From Synergistota bacterium (GTDB taxonomy: Bacteria; Synergistota; Synergistia; Synergistales; Aminobacteriaceae), in the NCBI GenBank assembly GCA_022704435.1, contig JAKJGK010000008.1, forward strand, positions 1 to 40,630: a stretch of 40,630 bases of DNA, given 5' to 3'. Position 1 is the first letter of the stretch; each line of letters begins with the position of its first letter. Positions 7,759 through 15,542 of this stretch are shown here, one piece after another. Position numbers and translations under genes: made by a program. The notes under the pieces were generated by a model. The model did no database searches and had not been told where the DNA came from. It saw only the letters and a program-made list of their open reading frames with translations.

Positions 7759-8889
7759 ATGCTTACATGTTCCCGTTGCAGCCAGATCGTCGAAGAATCA
7801 TCGCTGGCATGGCGCTGTTCCTGCGGTGGCGCCTTCGAATGGTCCTCTCCCGAACCGCTCAGGAGAGCGGCCATCAGACGCGACGAGGCTGGAATGTGGC
7901 GCTACGTCTCATCTCTGCCCGTTACGTCCCACAGCTCCAGGATCTCGATGGGTGAGGGGGGCACTCCGCTTGTGCAGGCGGAATGGAACGGGGTGCCCGT
8001 CTTCTTCAAGCTCGACTTTCTGTGCCCCACCGGCTCGTACAAAGACCGGGGCATGTCGTGCGTGGTGAGCCGCCTGAAGGAGCTGGGCGTGAAGGAGGTC
8101 GTAGAGGATTCGTCCGGTAACGCCGGCTCGTCCATGGCGGCGTACTGCGCCATCGCGGGCATACACTGCAGGATCTACGTCCCCGATTACGCCTCTCAGG
8201 CGAAGTGCGTGCAGATAGAGTCGTCCGGCGCCGAGCTCGTCAGGGTCCCGGGAAGCAGGGAGGACACGACCCTGGCGGCGGAGGAGGCAGCGCGAGCCTC
8301 CTACTACGCGAGCCACAACTGGAACCCCTACTTTCCCCACGGGGTGAAGACGTTCGCGTTCGAGATCTGGGAACAGATGGGCTTCCAGGCGCCCGACGCG
8401 GTGCTGCTGCCCGCAGGGCAAGGCAGCCTGGTGCTCGGGTGTTCTCTGGCGTTCGACGAGCTGTTCGCGTCGGGGGAGATCGAAAGGCTCCCCAGGTTGT
8501 ATGCGCTGCAGGCCGAGAACTGTTCTCCGCTTGAATCCGCGTTCCGCAGGGGGCTGCCGGCCCCGGAGCCCATCGAGAAGCGGGAGACCATCGCCGAGGG
8601 GATCAGCACCGCGGAGCCTGTGCGCGGCGGCATGGTCCTTGATGCCGTAAGAAAAAGCGGGGGCGCGGTCCTGGCCTACTCAGAGAGGGCTATCTGGGAG
8701 GGCTTCGTTAAACTGGCTAAGATCGGCCTGTACGTGGAGCCGACCAGCGCGATTGTCGGGGCCGCCCTCGACGACCTCGAGGCGAGGGGCGAGATCGGGG
8801 AGGGGGAGCGGGTGGCGGTGCTGCTATCGGGGTCGGGGCTCAAGGCCACGGACAAGATAGTGTCGCTGTACGAAACCCCCCCCGCCTGA
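7759..8889 (+). CDS. Threonine-synthase-like PLP enzyme with N-terminal zinc ribbon
   Basis: This 376-residue fold-type II PLP enzyme would convert O-phosphohomoserine to threonine if it is a true ThrC. The N-terminus carries a C4-x2-C7...C20-x-C22 zinc-ribbon pattern, as in many thrC products. The PLP lysine is K95 in CPTGSYKDRG. The phosphate-cofactor loop region DSSGNAGSSMAAY and the glycine-rich LLPAGQGSLVLG follow, with LLSGSGLKA near the C-terminus. The start is the ATG at 7759 after GGAGG at about 7745-7749. No other threonine-pathway genes are near. Related family members act on other substrates, so threonine synthase is the leading call but not certain. Confidence 0.78.
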   Translation: MLTCSRCSQIVEESSLAWRCSCGGAFEWSSPEPLRRAAIRRDEAGMWRYVSSLPVTSHSSRISMGEGGTPLVQAEWNGVPVFFKLDFLCPTGSYKDRGMSCVVSRLKELGVKEVVEDSSGNAGSSMAAYCAIAGIHCRIYVPDYASQAKCVQIESSGAELVRVPGSREDTTLAAEEAARASYYASHNWNPYFPHGVKTFAFEIWEQMGFQAPDAVLLPAGQGSLVLGCSLAFDELFASGEIERLPRLYALQAENCSPLESAFRRGLPAPEPIEKRETIAEGISTAEPVRGGMVLDAVRKSGGAVLAYSERAIWEGFVKLAKIGLYVEPTSAIVGAALDDLEARGEIGEGERVAVLLSGSGLKATDKIVSLYETPPA

Positions 8890-8921
8890 CGGCGACAGTC
8901 GCGGGACCGGCGGAGCATGTC

Positions 8922-10160
8922 GTGGGACGGGTGAGCGTCAACAACCTTCGCGAGGGGATGGTGCTGGAGGAGGATCTCCACGCGCCGAACGGGCGTTTCA
9001 TCCTCGGCAAGGGCGCGGCCCTGAAGGACAACTACATAAAGATGTTCAAGATCTGGGGGATCACCGGCGCGGATGTTGAGGGGGAGGAGGACGCGGAGAT
9101 CGCCGGACGTGTGGCCCTGGAGGAGGAGGCCCTGGGCACGGCCAGAAGCTACGTCGACTCCTTCTTCCCGCCGGAGGACCCTGATGACGCCTGCGCGGCG
9201 GCCGTGAGGGCCTTTTGCATCCGCAGGTTCGCCGAGGCCTTCTCCTCCGGCGCGCCGCCCGCGCTGATCCCGCAGATCGGCTCTCTTCCCCGCCCGCCGG
9301 AGGGGCACTTCTCTCGCTCGTTCTCCTCCTATGCCATGGCGAAGAACGAGATAAGGCTCTTCTCCTTCCCGGACATCTACTTCAAGATCCAGGAGGTCAT
9401 CAGCTCTCCGGTAAGCTCCGCCACGTCGATCGCGAAGGTGGTGGGGAACGACCCGAACCTGGCGGCGCGAATCCTGCGGCTGGTGAACAGCTCCTTCTAC
9501 GGCTTCCCGAACCCGATCCAGTCGATCCCGAGGGCGATAGCGATAATCGGCTCGAACGAGCTGTCGTCGCTGGCGCTCGCCGTCTCGACTATGAAGGTCT
9601 TCAAGAACGTGCCGCCGGAGTTCGTGGACATGAAGTCCTTCTGGCGGCACTCGATCGCGTGCGGGGTCTTCTCGCGCCTGCTGGCCTACGCGAAGAAGAG
9701 GCGATCCGAGGAGCGCTTCTTCCTGGCCGGACTGCTGCACGACCTGGGCAGGATTATCCTCTACACGAAGACCCCGAGGGAGATGACCTACGCGCTGGAG
9801 CTCTCGGTGTTCGAGAAGGCTCCTCTCTGGCGGACGGAGAGGCGAGTGTTCGGCTTCGACCATACCGCGGTTGGCAAGGTCCTGATGGAGGAGTGGCGGA
9901 TACCGGGCGGGATAGGGCAGCTGTGCGAATATCATCACTCCCCGGAGTCCGAGGACGCGCCGGAGGAGGCTGCGTACGTGCACATAGCCGATTACCTGGC
10001 GAACGCTCTTCGTATCGGGTCCAGCGGCTCGGTCTACTTTTCAAGGATGGACAGGGGAATAGTGGAGGCGCTGGAGCTCGACAAGGGGGACTTCGAGGCG
10101 GTGCTGGCTCAGGGCGAGCGGCAGATACGCGAGATAATGAATATTTTCCTGATATCGTGA
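8922..10160 (+). CDS. HDOD-domain signalling protein
   Basis: The product is 412 residues and cytosolic. Residues 1-50 (NLREGMVLEEDLHAPNGRFILGKG) resemble the small beta module found before HD-GYP domains. Residues about 148-345 form the HDOD domain: DPNLAARILRLVNSSFYG, then SIPRAIAIIGSNEL, WRHSI, LLHDLGRIIL (H273-D274) and EYHHSPE. HDOD proteins act in signalling, often with two-component or cyclic-di-GMP systems. The GTG at 8922 is preferred because CGGAG lies six bases before it; an ATG at 8917 is out of frame. It begins 32 bases after the thrC-like gene. The histidine kinase gene follows after seven bases, so the two are surely co-transcribed. Confidence 0.85.
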   Translation: MGRVSVNNLREGMVLEEDLHAPNGRFILGKGAALKDNYIKMFKIWGITGADVEGEEDAEIAGRVALEEEALGTARSYVDSFFPPEDPDDACAAAVRAFCIRRFAEAFSSGAPPALIPQIGSLPRPPEGHFSRSFSSYAMAKNEIRLFSFPDIYFKIQEVISSPVSSATSIAKVVGNDPNLAARILRLVNSSFYGFPNPIQSIPRAIAIIGSNELSSLALAVSTMKVFKNVPPEFVDMKSFWRHSIACGVFSRLLAYAKKRRSEERFFLAGLLHDLGRIILYTKTPREMTYALELSVFEKAPLWRTERRVFGFDHTAVGKVLMEEWRIPGGIGQLCEYHHSPESEDAPEEAAYVHIADYLANALRIGSSGSVYFSRMDRGIVEALELDKGDFEAVLAQGERQIREIMNIFLIS

Positions 10161-10167
10161 GGATGGA

Positions 10168-12420
10168 ATGAACCTGCTGAACGGCACGCACGAGGAGCTT
10201 CAGGAGAGAATAAGTCTTCTGACCAGGGAGAGGGAGGCCGCGAAGCGCGTGCTGGTCGCGGCCGCGGACTCGCTCTCCATGTCCTATGTCGTCGATGAGT
10301 CTTTCTCTGTGGACGAACTCCTGTCCGGCACCGCCCAGAGACTAAGATCCTTGATCAGCCTGGACTCGCTGGTGTTCTACCTGTTCTCCCCGGACGGCCT
10401 GGATTGGGCGGCTGCCTTCTGCGACCCTGCCGAGTCGCTGGCATTCTTCGAGGAGGAGATGGCACCGCTCGTCGAGGATGGCACGATCGCCTGGGCGGTG
10501 GACCGAAACAAGCCCCTCGTCATTTCCTCAGGGGCCTTCCCGGCGATTCCCGGAGAGCGAAGGCCCGAGAGGAGGATACTGCTGCACTCGATAATGGCGC
10601 CGAGCGGAAGCCTGGGGATCTTCATGGGGCTCCTCGGCGAGGACGAGTCTGGCATACTCGATGTCTCCTTCGCGTTCGCCACGGTCATACTGAGCTCCGC
10701 CGCAGGCATACTCCAGAACGCCCGCTTCAACAGCACCGTCCAGGAGCTGAACCTCGAGCTGCAGAGCAAGATCGAGCGCCTAGAGGAGTCCGAGCGGAGC
10801 CTCGCCGAGGCGATAAAGGCCAAGGAGCTTTTCCTGGCCAGCGTCAGCCACGAGGTGCGCACTCCCCTTAACGGAGTTATGGGAATAGCCGCAATACTAG
10901 AGAACACGCAGCTCGACTCCCGACAGAGGGAGCTGGTGGGAGTGTTGAAGGACGAATCCCAGGCCCTGCTGGGCATGATTAACGACCTGCTCGACTTCTC
11001 GAAGATGGAGGCCGGGAGACTGGTCTTCGAGAATGCTCCCTTCGACCTCCGAAGCCTGTGGACAAGCGTGACCGACAGCTTTGCCGCGAGGGCGTCCGCC
11101 AAGGGTCTGGTCTTCTCGATGTCACTGGACCGGGGTGTTCCGGGGGCGGTCTCGGGGGACTCTCTCAGGTTGCGGCAGTTGCTCGCCAATCTCGTCGGGA
11201 ACGCGGTGAAGTTCACTTCATCCGGCTCCGTGACAGTTACGGGCGACATCGGCGACAGCGATGAAACGAGATTCGTGTTCAGGGTGCGAGTACAGGACAC
11301 GGGGATCGGCATCCCGCAGAAGGAGCAGGAGCGCCTGTTTCAGCCTTTCGTCCAGGGTGACGCCTCGCTGGCCCGGAGGTTCGGAGGGACGGGACTCGGC
11401 CTCGCGATCGCTAGAAGGATAGCGGAGGGCATGGGAGGTGGGATCTCCTTCACCAGCAGGGAGGGGGAGGGCTCGACATTCTCCTTTGAGGTGCCGCTGT
11501 CGAGATCGGACGGGGTGGAGCATGGCAGAGACTTGGACTTCGCCGGGGCGACTGGGGCTCCGGACTACGGGCGGGCATCGGCGCTGGTGGTGGAGGACAA
11601 CCCCACCAGCAGGATGGTGGCGGTCTCCCTGCTGCAACAGGCGGGCATAGGAACGGTGGAGGTCGCGGTGGACGGGGAGGCCGCGCTTGAACTCCTCTCG
11701 CGTTCACGATACAATCTCATCTTCATGGATATACAGATGCCGGGCATCAACGGTCTCGAGGCGCTCTCCATCATCCGCGACCCCGGGTCAAGCGTCCTTG
11801 ACCACGATACGCCGGTGGTCGCGATGACGGCCAACGTCCTCCCGGGGGACAGGGAGCGCTTTCTCGCCGCCGGGATGTCCGATTACATCGCAAAGCCAGT
11901 CCAGTCCTCCGAACTGGCGAGGGTCGCGCGCAAGTTTTTGGCCGCTGATTCGGAGATGCCGACGGATTTCGCAGTACCCGCAGTCTCGGATGCTCCCGCT
12001 CCTCATCGTCACGAGGCCCTGCTCGAGAGACTGGGCGGGGACTTGGAGTTATGCGACCGAACCTTGAGCCTTTTCGTGGAGGACTCGTCGGAGCTACTGC
12101 GGAAGGCGGCACTCGCCCTGAAGGCCGGCGATGCCGAGGAGACGAAGAGGCTGTTTCACACCCTTCGGGGTGCGTCGGTCAACGTGGATGCCTCGAGGAT
12201 GGCGGAATTGGCCGGGAGGGCGGAGATCGCCGCGGAGTCGAGCGACCTCGCCGAGGCGGGGGGGCTCCTGCCTCGGCTGGTGGAGGCCAGAGAGGAGTTC
12301 GTGGCCGAGGTGGACAGCGCACATGATCAAGTAGGGAGTCCGCGCGGAGCGGATTGTATCATCGATGCGCAAGAGACAGGAGGGGGAGGGGCCTATGAAA
12401 ATACTTGTGGCGGAGGATGA
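10168..12420 (+). CDS. Hybrid sensor histidine kinase (sensor-HisKA-HATPase-REC-Hpt)
   Basis: This is a 750-residue phosphorelay kinase. Residues about 20-195 are a GAF-like sensor with no membrane segments, so it senses a cytosolic signal. A coiled coil (about 190-220) leads to the phospho-acceptor H228 in ASVSHEVRTPLNG. The ATPase domain has NLVGNAVKF, DTGIGIP and FGGTGLGLAI. The receiver domain has acidic VVEDN and the acceptor D521 in FMDIQMPG. The C-terminal Hpt domain has H664 in FHTLRGAS. All relay residues are present. The last 26 bases overlap the following receiver-GGDEF gene. With the HDOD gene before it, this forms a three-gene signalling operon in which Hpt probably passes phosphate to D52 of the cyclase. 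Confidence 0.93.
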   Translation: MNLLNGTHEELQERISLLTREREAAKRVLVAAADSLSMSYVVDESFSVDELLSGTAQRLRSLISLDSLVFYLFSPDGLDWAAAFCDPAESLAFFEEEMAPLVEDGTIAWAVDRNKPLVISSGAFPAIPGERRPERRILLHSIMAPSGSLGIFMGLLGEDESGILDVSFAFATVILSSAAGILQNARFNSTVQELNLELQSKIERLEESERSLAEAIKAKELFLASVSHEVRTPLNGVMGIAAILENTQLDSRQRELVGVLKDESQALLGMINDLLDFSKMEAGRLVFENAPFDLRSLWTSVTDSFAARASAKGLVFSMSLDRGVPGAVSGDSLRLRQLLANLVGNAVKFTSSGSVTVTGDIGDSDETRFVFRVRVQDTGIGIPQKEQERLFQPFVQGDASLARRFGGTGLGLAIARRIAEGMGGGISFTSREGEGSTFSFEVPLSRSDGVEHGRDLDFAGATGAPDYGRASALVVEDNPTSRMVAVSLLQQAGIGTVEVAVDGEAALELLSRSRYNLIFMDIQMPGINGLEALSIIRDPGSSVLDHDTPVVAMTANVLPGDRERFLAAGMSDYIAKPVQSSELARVARKFLAADSEMPTDFAVPAVSDAPAPHRHEALLERLGGDLELCDRTLSLFVEDSSELLRKAALALKAGDAEETKRLFHTLRGASVNVDASRMAELAGRAEIAAESSDLAEAGGLLPRLVEAREEFVAEVDSAHDQVGSPRGADCIIDAQETGGGGAYENTCGGG

Positions 12421-13318
12421 TTCGACGTCTCTCTTCATGCTGCAGTCGCTTCTGGAGAAATGGGGATTCGACGTCGTAGCCACCTCGAACGGCACGGAGG
12501 CCCTGAGGATACTCCAGGAGGACGACTCGCCCCTGCTGGCCATCCTTGACTGGATGCTCCCCGGCGTGAGCGGCCCGGAGATATGCAGGCGCCTGTCGTC
12601 CAGGGAGCGTCCGGACGGCTGGAGAAACGGCGAGATGGGAAGGCCCTACCAGTACATACTGATCCTTACGGTCAAGGGGGAGAAGGAGAACGTAATCGCG
12701 GGGCTGGAGGCGGGCGCCGACGACTATATTACGAAGCCCTTCGACTCCCACGAGCTCCGCATGAGGGTGATGGCCGGCAAGAGGATCCTGGATCTGCAGG
12801 AGCAGCTTCGCAACGCCGCCACCTACGATTCGCTCACGGGCCTGCTGAACCGTCGGGCCGTGATAAGCCGCCTGGAGAACGAGATAGCTCGCGCGACCAG
12901 GTCCGGCACGCCGCTGGGGGTTGCCCTGCTCGACATAGATCACTTCAAGAGGATAAACGACACCCACGGTCACATGACCGGGGATGCGGCCCTGGTGGAG
13001 AGCGCCGCCAGGATCAGGAGCGTCCTTCGTTCGTACGACATCTCCGGCAGGTACGGAGGGGAGGAGTTTCTGCTGATCTTCCCGGGCCTTGAGCGGCGGG
13101 AGATGGACTCGGTCTGTGAAAGGGTCAGACTCTCCTTCTACTCGGTGCCGTTTCATCCGGTCGAGTGCGCGGAGGGCATTGAAGAGATTCAAATATCGGT
13201 CAGCATAGGGGTGTGCGATCTGTCGCCCGAGTTCAACGACGTGGACTCGATCCTGGCCGAGGCGGACAGGGCCCTCTACAGGGCGAAGAACATGGGCAGG
13301 AACGCCGTCAGTCGCTGA
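12395..13318 (+). CDS. Response regulator with GGDEF diguanylate cyclase domain
   Basis: This 307-residue protein should make cyclic-di-GMP when phosphorylated. The receiver domain (about 1-125) has the acidic pocket E7-D8-D9, the acceptor D52 (ILDWMLPG) and the switch lysine in YITKPFD. The GGDEF domain (about 140-305) begins YDSLTGLLNRR. It contains the active-site motif RYGGEEF, with DIDHFKRINDTHGH before it. An RSYD sequence sits five residues ahead of GGEEF, matching the product-inhibition I-site (RxxD). The ATG at 12395 is preferred, with AGGAGGGGGAGG before it, inside the end of the kinase gene. It is the likely output of the kinase. No EAL or HD-GYP gene is in the window. Confidence 0.93.
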   Translation: MKILVAEDDSTSLFMLQSLLEKWGFDVVATSNGTEALRILQEDDSPLLAILDWMLPGVSGPEICRRLSSRERPDGWRNGEMGRPYQYILILTVKGEKENVIAGLEAGADDYITKPFDSHELRMRVMAGKRILDLQEQLRNAATYDSLTGLLNRRAVISRLENEIARATRSGTPLGVALLDIDHFKRINDTHGHMTGDAALVESAARIRSVLRSYDISGRYGGEEFLLIFPGLERREMDSVCERVRLSFYSVPFHPVECAEGIEEIQISVSIGVCDLSPEFNDVDSILAEADRALYRAKNMGRNAVSR

Positions 13319-13444
13319 CTTTTCCCCTGCCGACCCATTCCACGCCCGGTCGAACAGCCCGGCTGCCGTCGGACGACCGCCTGTTGCCGCGCGTTGGCCG
13401 GGGCAAGGCGTGAAAACAGTATTGATCTGAAAGGAGTGTCGCCG

Positions 13445-15436
13445 GTGAGGGTGGGAAAGGTCCGTCTTCTGGCGCTGGTTGCACTGTTCGTGCTGCTCCC
13501 TGTCTTCGCAATCGAGGGGAATGCCCCGACCATGCAGGAACTCTTCTCGCGGTGGGACCTTAAGGGCATAGTCGCGCTGCTTGAATCGGGCACCGCGATC
13601 TCCCCGATGGACCAGTCCCTCGCGGCCAACGCCCTGTGGCGGGCCGATCGCTTCGAGGAGGCCCTTGCACTGCTGCGGAGCAGCTCGAAATCATGGCCCG
13701 ACGAAGTGCGCCCCTACGGGGAGTTCATGATGGTGCTCGCCCTCGAACGCCTGAACAGAGGACAGGAGGCCAGGACCATGGCCGGTGCTCTGGTAGGCAG
13801 GGTGCCGGCCGACCTGGTCTACTACGTGCACTACTCCCTGTACAGGCTCTCCGACGAGAAGGACCACGAAAACAGGCGAAAGCACCTCCAGGGTATGTAC
13901 AAGGCGGCGCAGAACGACTCCCAGCGGACCACAGCGCTGACGGAGCTTCTTAAGCTGCCCGGCGACAAGGCCGTCTACGCGCTGAGACTGACCGACATCC
14001 TGCCGAGAAGCAGCGCTGCCCTCAAGGTGCTGGAGTCCCTGCCGAAGCCCTGGAACCCTGACGTCAACATGGCGGTCGGATACGCTGCGTATCTGTCCGG
14101 CAACTACGACAAGGCGATACCTCTGTTCCGCGCCATCCCGATGGATTCAAGGCACGGGCGCAAGTCGAAGTACTATCGGGCTTTCTCGCTTTATAACCAG
14201 AAGAAGTACGCGCCGGCGCTGGAGGCGTGGGCCTACTTGGCGAAGACGGGCGAATCCTTCGCAGAGTCATCCCTGAAGCGGATATCAATACTGGCGGGGC
14301 GGGCGGAGAGAGAGAGCGCCCTGCGCGTGTTGCGCGAGGTCGCCTCGTCACGGGAGGGTGATATACAGGCGAGGGCCTACTACTCCCTGTCCACCCATCT
14401 GTCCGGCAAGGAGAGGCTGTCCGCCGAGGACAGCGTGATAAAGCTCGCCCCCGGCTCGCTGTTCACGACACAGATACTGTGGGGCAGGGGCTGGGACAGG
14501 TGGAACTCCGGGGATGTCGCGGGCGCGGTGGCCGAGTGGGAGAAGAGCCTCGCGCCGAACATGAGCCAGAACTGGCGTCCTCGGGTGATCTACTGGATTG
14601 CCAAGGGGTACGAGCGACTGGGCAAGGTCGACAAGCAGCGACCCTTGATCGAGGCGCTGAAGACGGACCACCCCCTGTCCATATACGCCTTTTTGGCGGG
14701 CGGCAAGCTCGAGCCGGTCCCGGGCGATCCTCCGGGGCTCGTCTCCGAGGCCGGACTGCTTGAGCAGTGGGGCTTCGTAACCCATGCCCGTCGTGTGCTA
14801 CTTGCGAAGGGAGACCCGAAGTCGGCCTACAGGGCCGCGCTGCTGGCGGACTGGTCCGGTGATCAGCAGGCCGCTTACCTGGCCGCGCTCAAGGTTGGCG
14901 ACCAGATCAGGAAGGGACCGGTCTTCTACGCGAGAGGCCTGTCCATGCTCTACCCGCGCCCGTTCGCCAAGGAGGTCGCCAAGGCGGCCGAGCGTTTCGA
15001 GGTCGAGGACAGCCTAGTCTGGGCAATAATGCGCCAGGAGAGCGCCTTCAACCCCGCCGCGACCAGCTGGGCCGGAGCAGGAGGCCTGATGCAGCTCATG
15101 CCCGGCACCGCGCGCAGCGAGGCGAAGGCTCTCGGTATGAAGAGCCACAGCGTCTACGACGCGGAGCAGAACATCACCCTGGGGACCGCCCATATAGCGA
15201 GGCTCATGCGCTCCTACAAGGACGTGTGGCTGGCGCTTGCCGCCTACAACGCCGGCCCCGGCAACGCCAACAAGTGGCTGGGCGACAGGAAGAGCGTGCC
15301 GCTGGACGAGTGGATCGAGGGCGTGCGTTTCGAGGAGACGAACGACTACGTGCAGAAGGTAACAGCCAACTTGGAGGTATACAGGGCATTGTACCCGGAT
15401 AGCAGGAGCCCGGACGAGGGCGACGGGGTGGATTGA
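13445..15436 (+). CDS. Soluble lytic murein transglycosylase (Slt70-like)
   Basis: This is a 663-residue periplasmic enzyme that cleaves peptidoglycan to 1,6-anhydro-muropeptides. The N-terminus (VRLLALVALFVLLPVFA) is a signal peptide. Residues about 35-500 are helical repeats of the TPR type, as in the Slt70 superhelical ring. The C-terminal SLT domain begins EDSLVWAIMRQESAFNP with catalytic E532. It continues with GLMQLMPGTA, NITLGTAHIARL and ALAAYNAGPGN, all diagnostic. The GTG at 13445 follows AAAGGAG by eight bases and places the signal peptide correctly. A longer frame from 13394 adds a charged leader and is rejected. A perfect hairpin follows the gene. A signal-exported Slt70 points to a cell with an outer membrane. 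Confidence 0.92.
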   Translation: MRVGKVRLLALVALFVLLPVFAIEGNAPTMQELFSRWDLKGIVALLESGTAISPMDQSLAANALWRADRFEEALALLRSSSKSWPDEVRPYGEFMMVLALERLNRGQEARTMAGALVGRVPADLVYYVHYSLYRLSDEKDHENRRKHLQGMYKAAQNDSQRTTALTELLKLPGDKAVYALRLTDILPRSSAALKVLESLPKPWNPDVNMAVGYAAYLSGNYDKAIPLFRAIPMDSRHGRKSKYYRAFSLYNQKKYAPALEAWAYLAKTGESFAESSLKRISILAGRAERESALRVLREVASSREGDIQARAYYSLSTHLSGKERLSAEDSVIKLAPGSLFTTQILWGRGWDRWNSGDVAGAVAEWEKSLAPNMSQNWRPRVIYWIAKGYERLGKVDKQRPLIEALKTDHPLSIYAFLAGGKLEPVPGDPPGLVSEAGLLEQWGFVTHARRVLLAKGDPKSAYRAALLADWSGDQQAAYLAALKVGDQIRKGPVFYARGLSMLYPRPFAKEVAKAAERFEVEDSLVWAIMRQESAFNPAATSWAGAGGLMQLMPGTARSEAKALGMKSHSVYDAEQNITLGTAHIARLMRSYKDVWLALAAYNAGPGNANKWLGDRKSVPLDEWIEGVRFEETNDYVQKVTANLEVYRALYPDSRSPDEGDGVD

Positions 15437-15442
15437 CGAGAA

Positions 15443-15471
15443 TCGGGCGGACCTTTTCCGGGTCCGCCCGA
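15443..15471. terminator. Hairpin between convergent transglycosylase and Cdc48-like genes
   Basis: A perfect 11-bp stem (15443-15453 with 15461-15471) closes a 7-base loop six bases after the transglycosylase stop codon. No T-run follows on the plus strand. Position and stability fit a transcript end between convergent genes. Confidence 0.6.
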
Positions 15472-15542
15472 GTGAAGCTGGCAGCCGGGGCCCCGCCCTC
15501 GAGGCAGGCGCGCCGCGGTCGAGAACGGTACGGGCTCGGCGG

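Noticed and set aside
9735-9770. Intact HD residues in the HDOD protein as evidence of an active phosphohydrolase
   Set aside because: LLHDLG is common in HDOD proteins that lack the remaining catalytic residues, so activity cannot be inferred.
8676-9983. A 435-residue minus-strand frame over the thrC-like end and HDOD gene
   Set aside because: It has arginine-rich shadow composition and no domain, and it overlaps well-supported genes.
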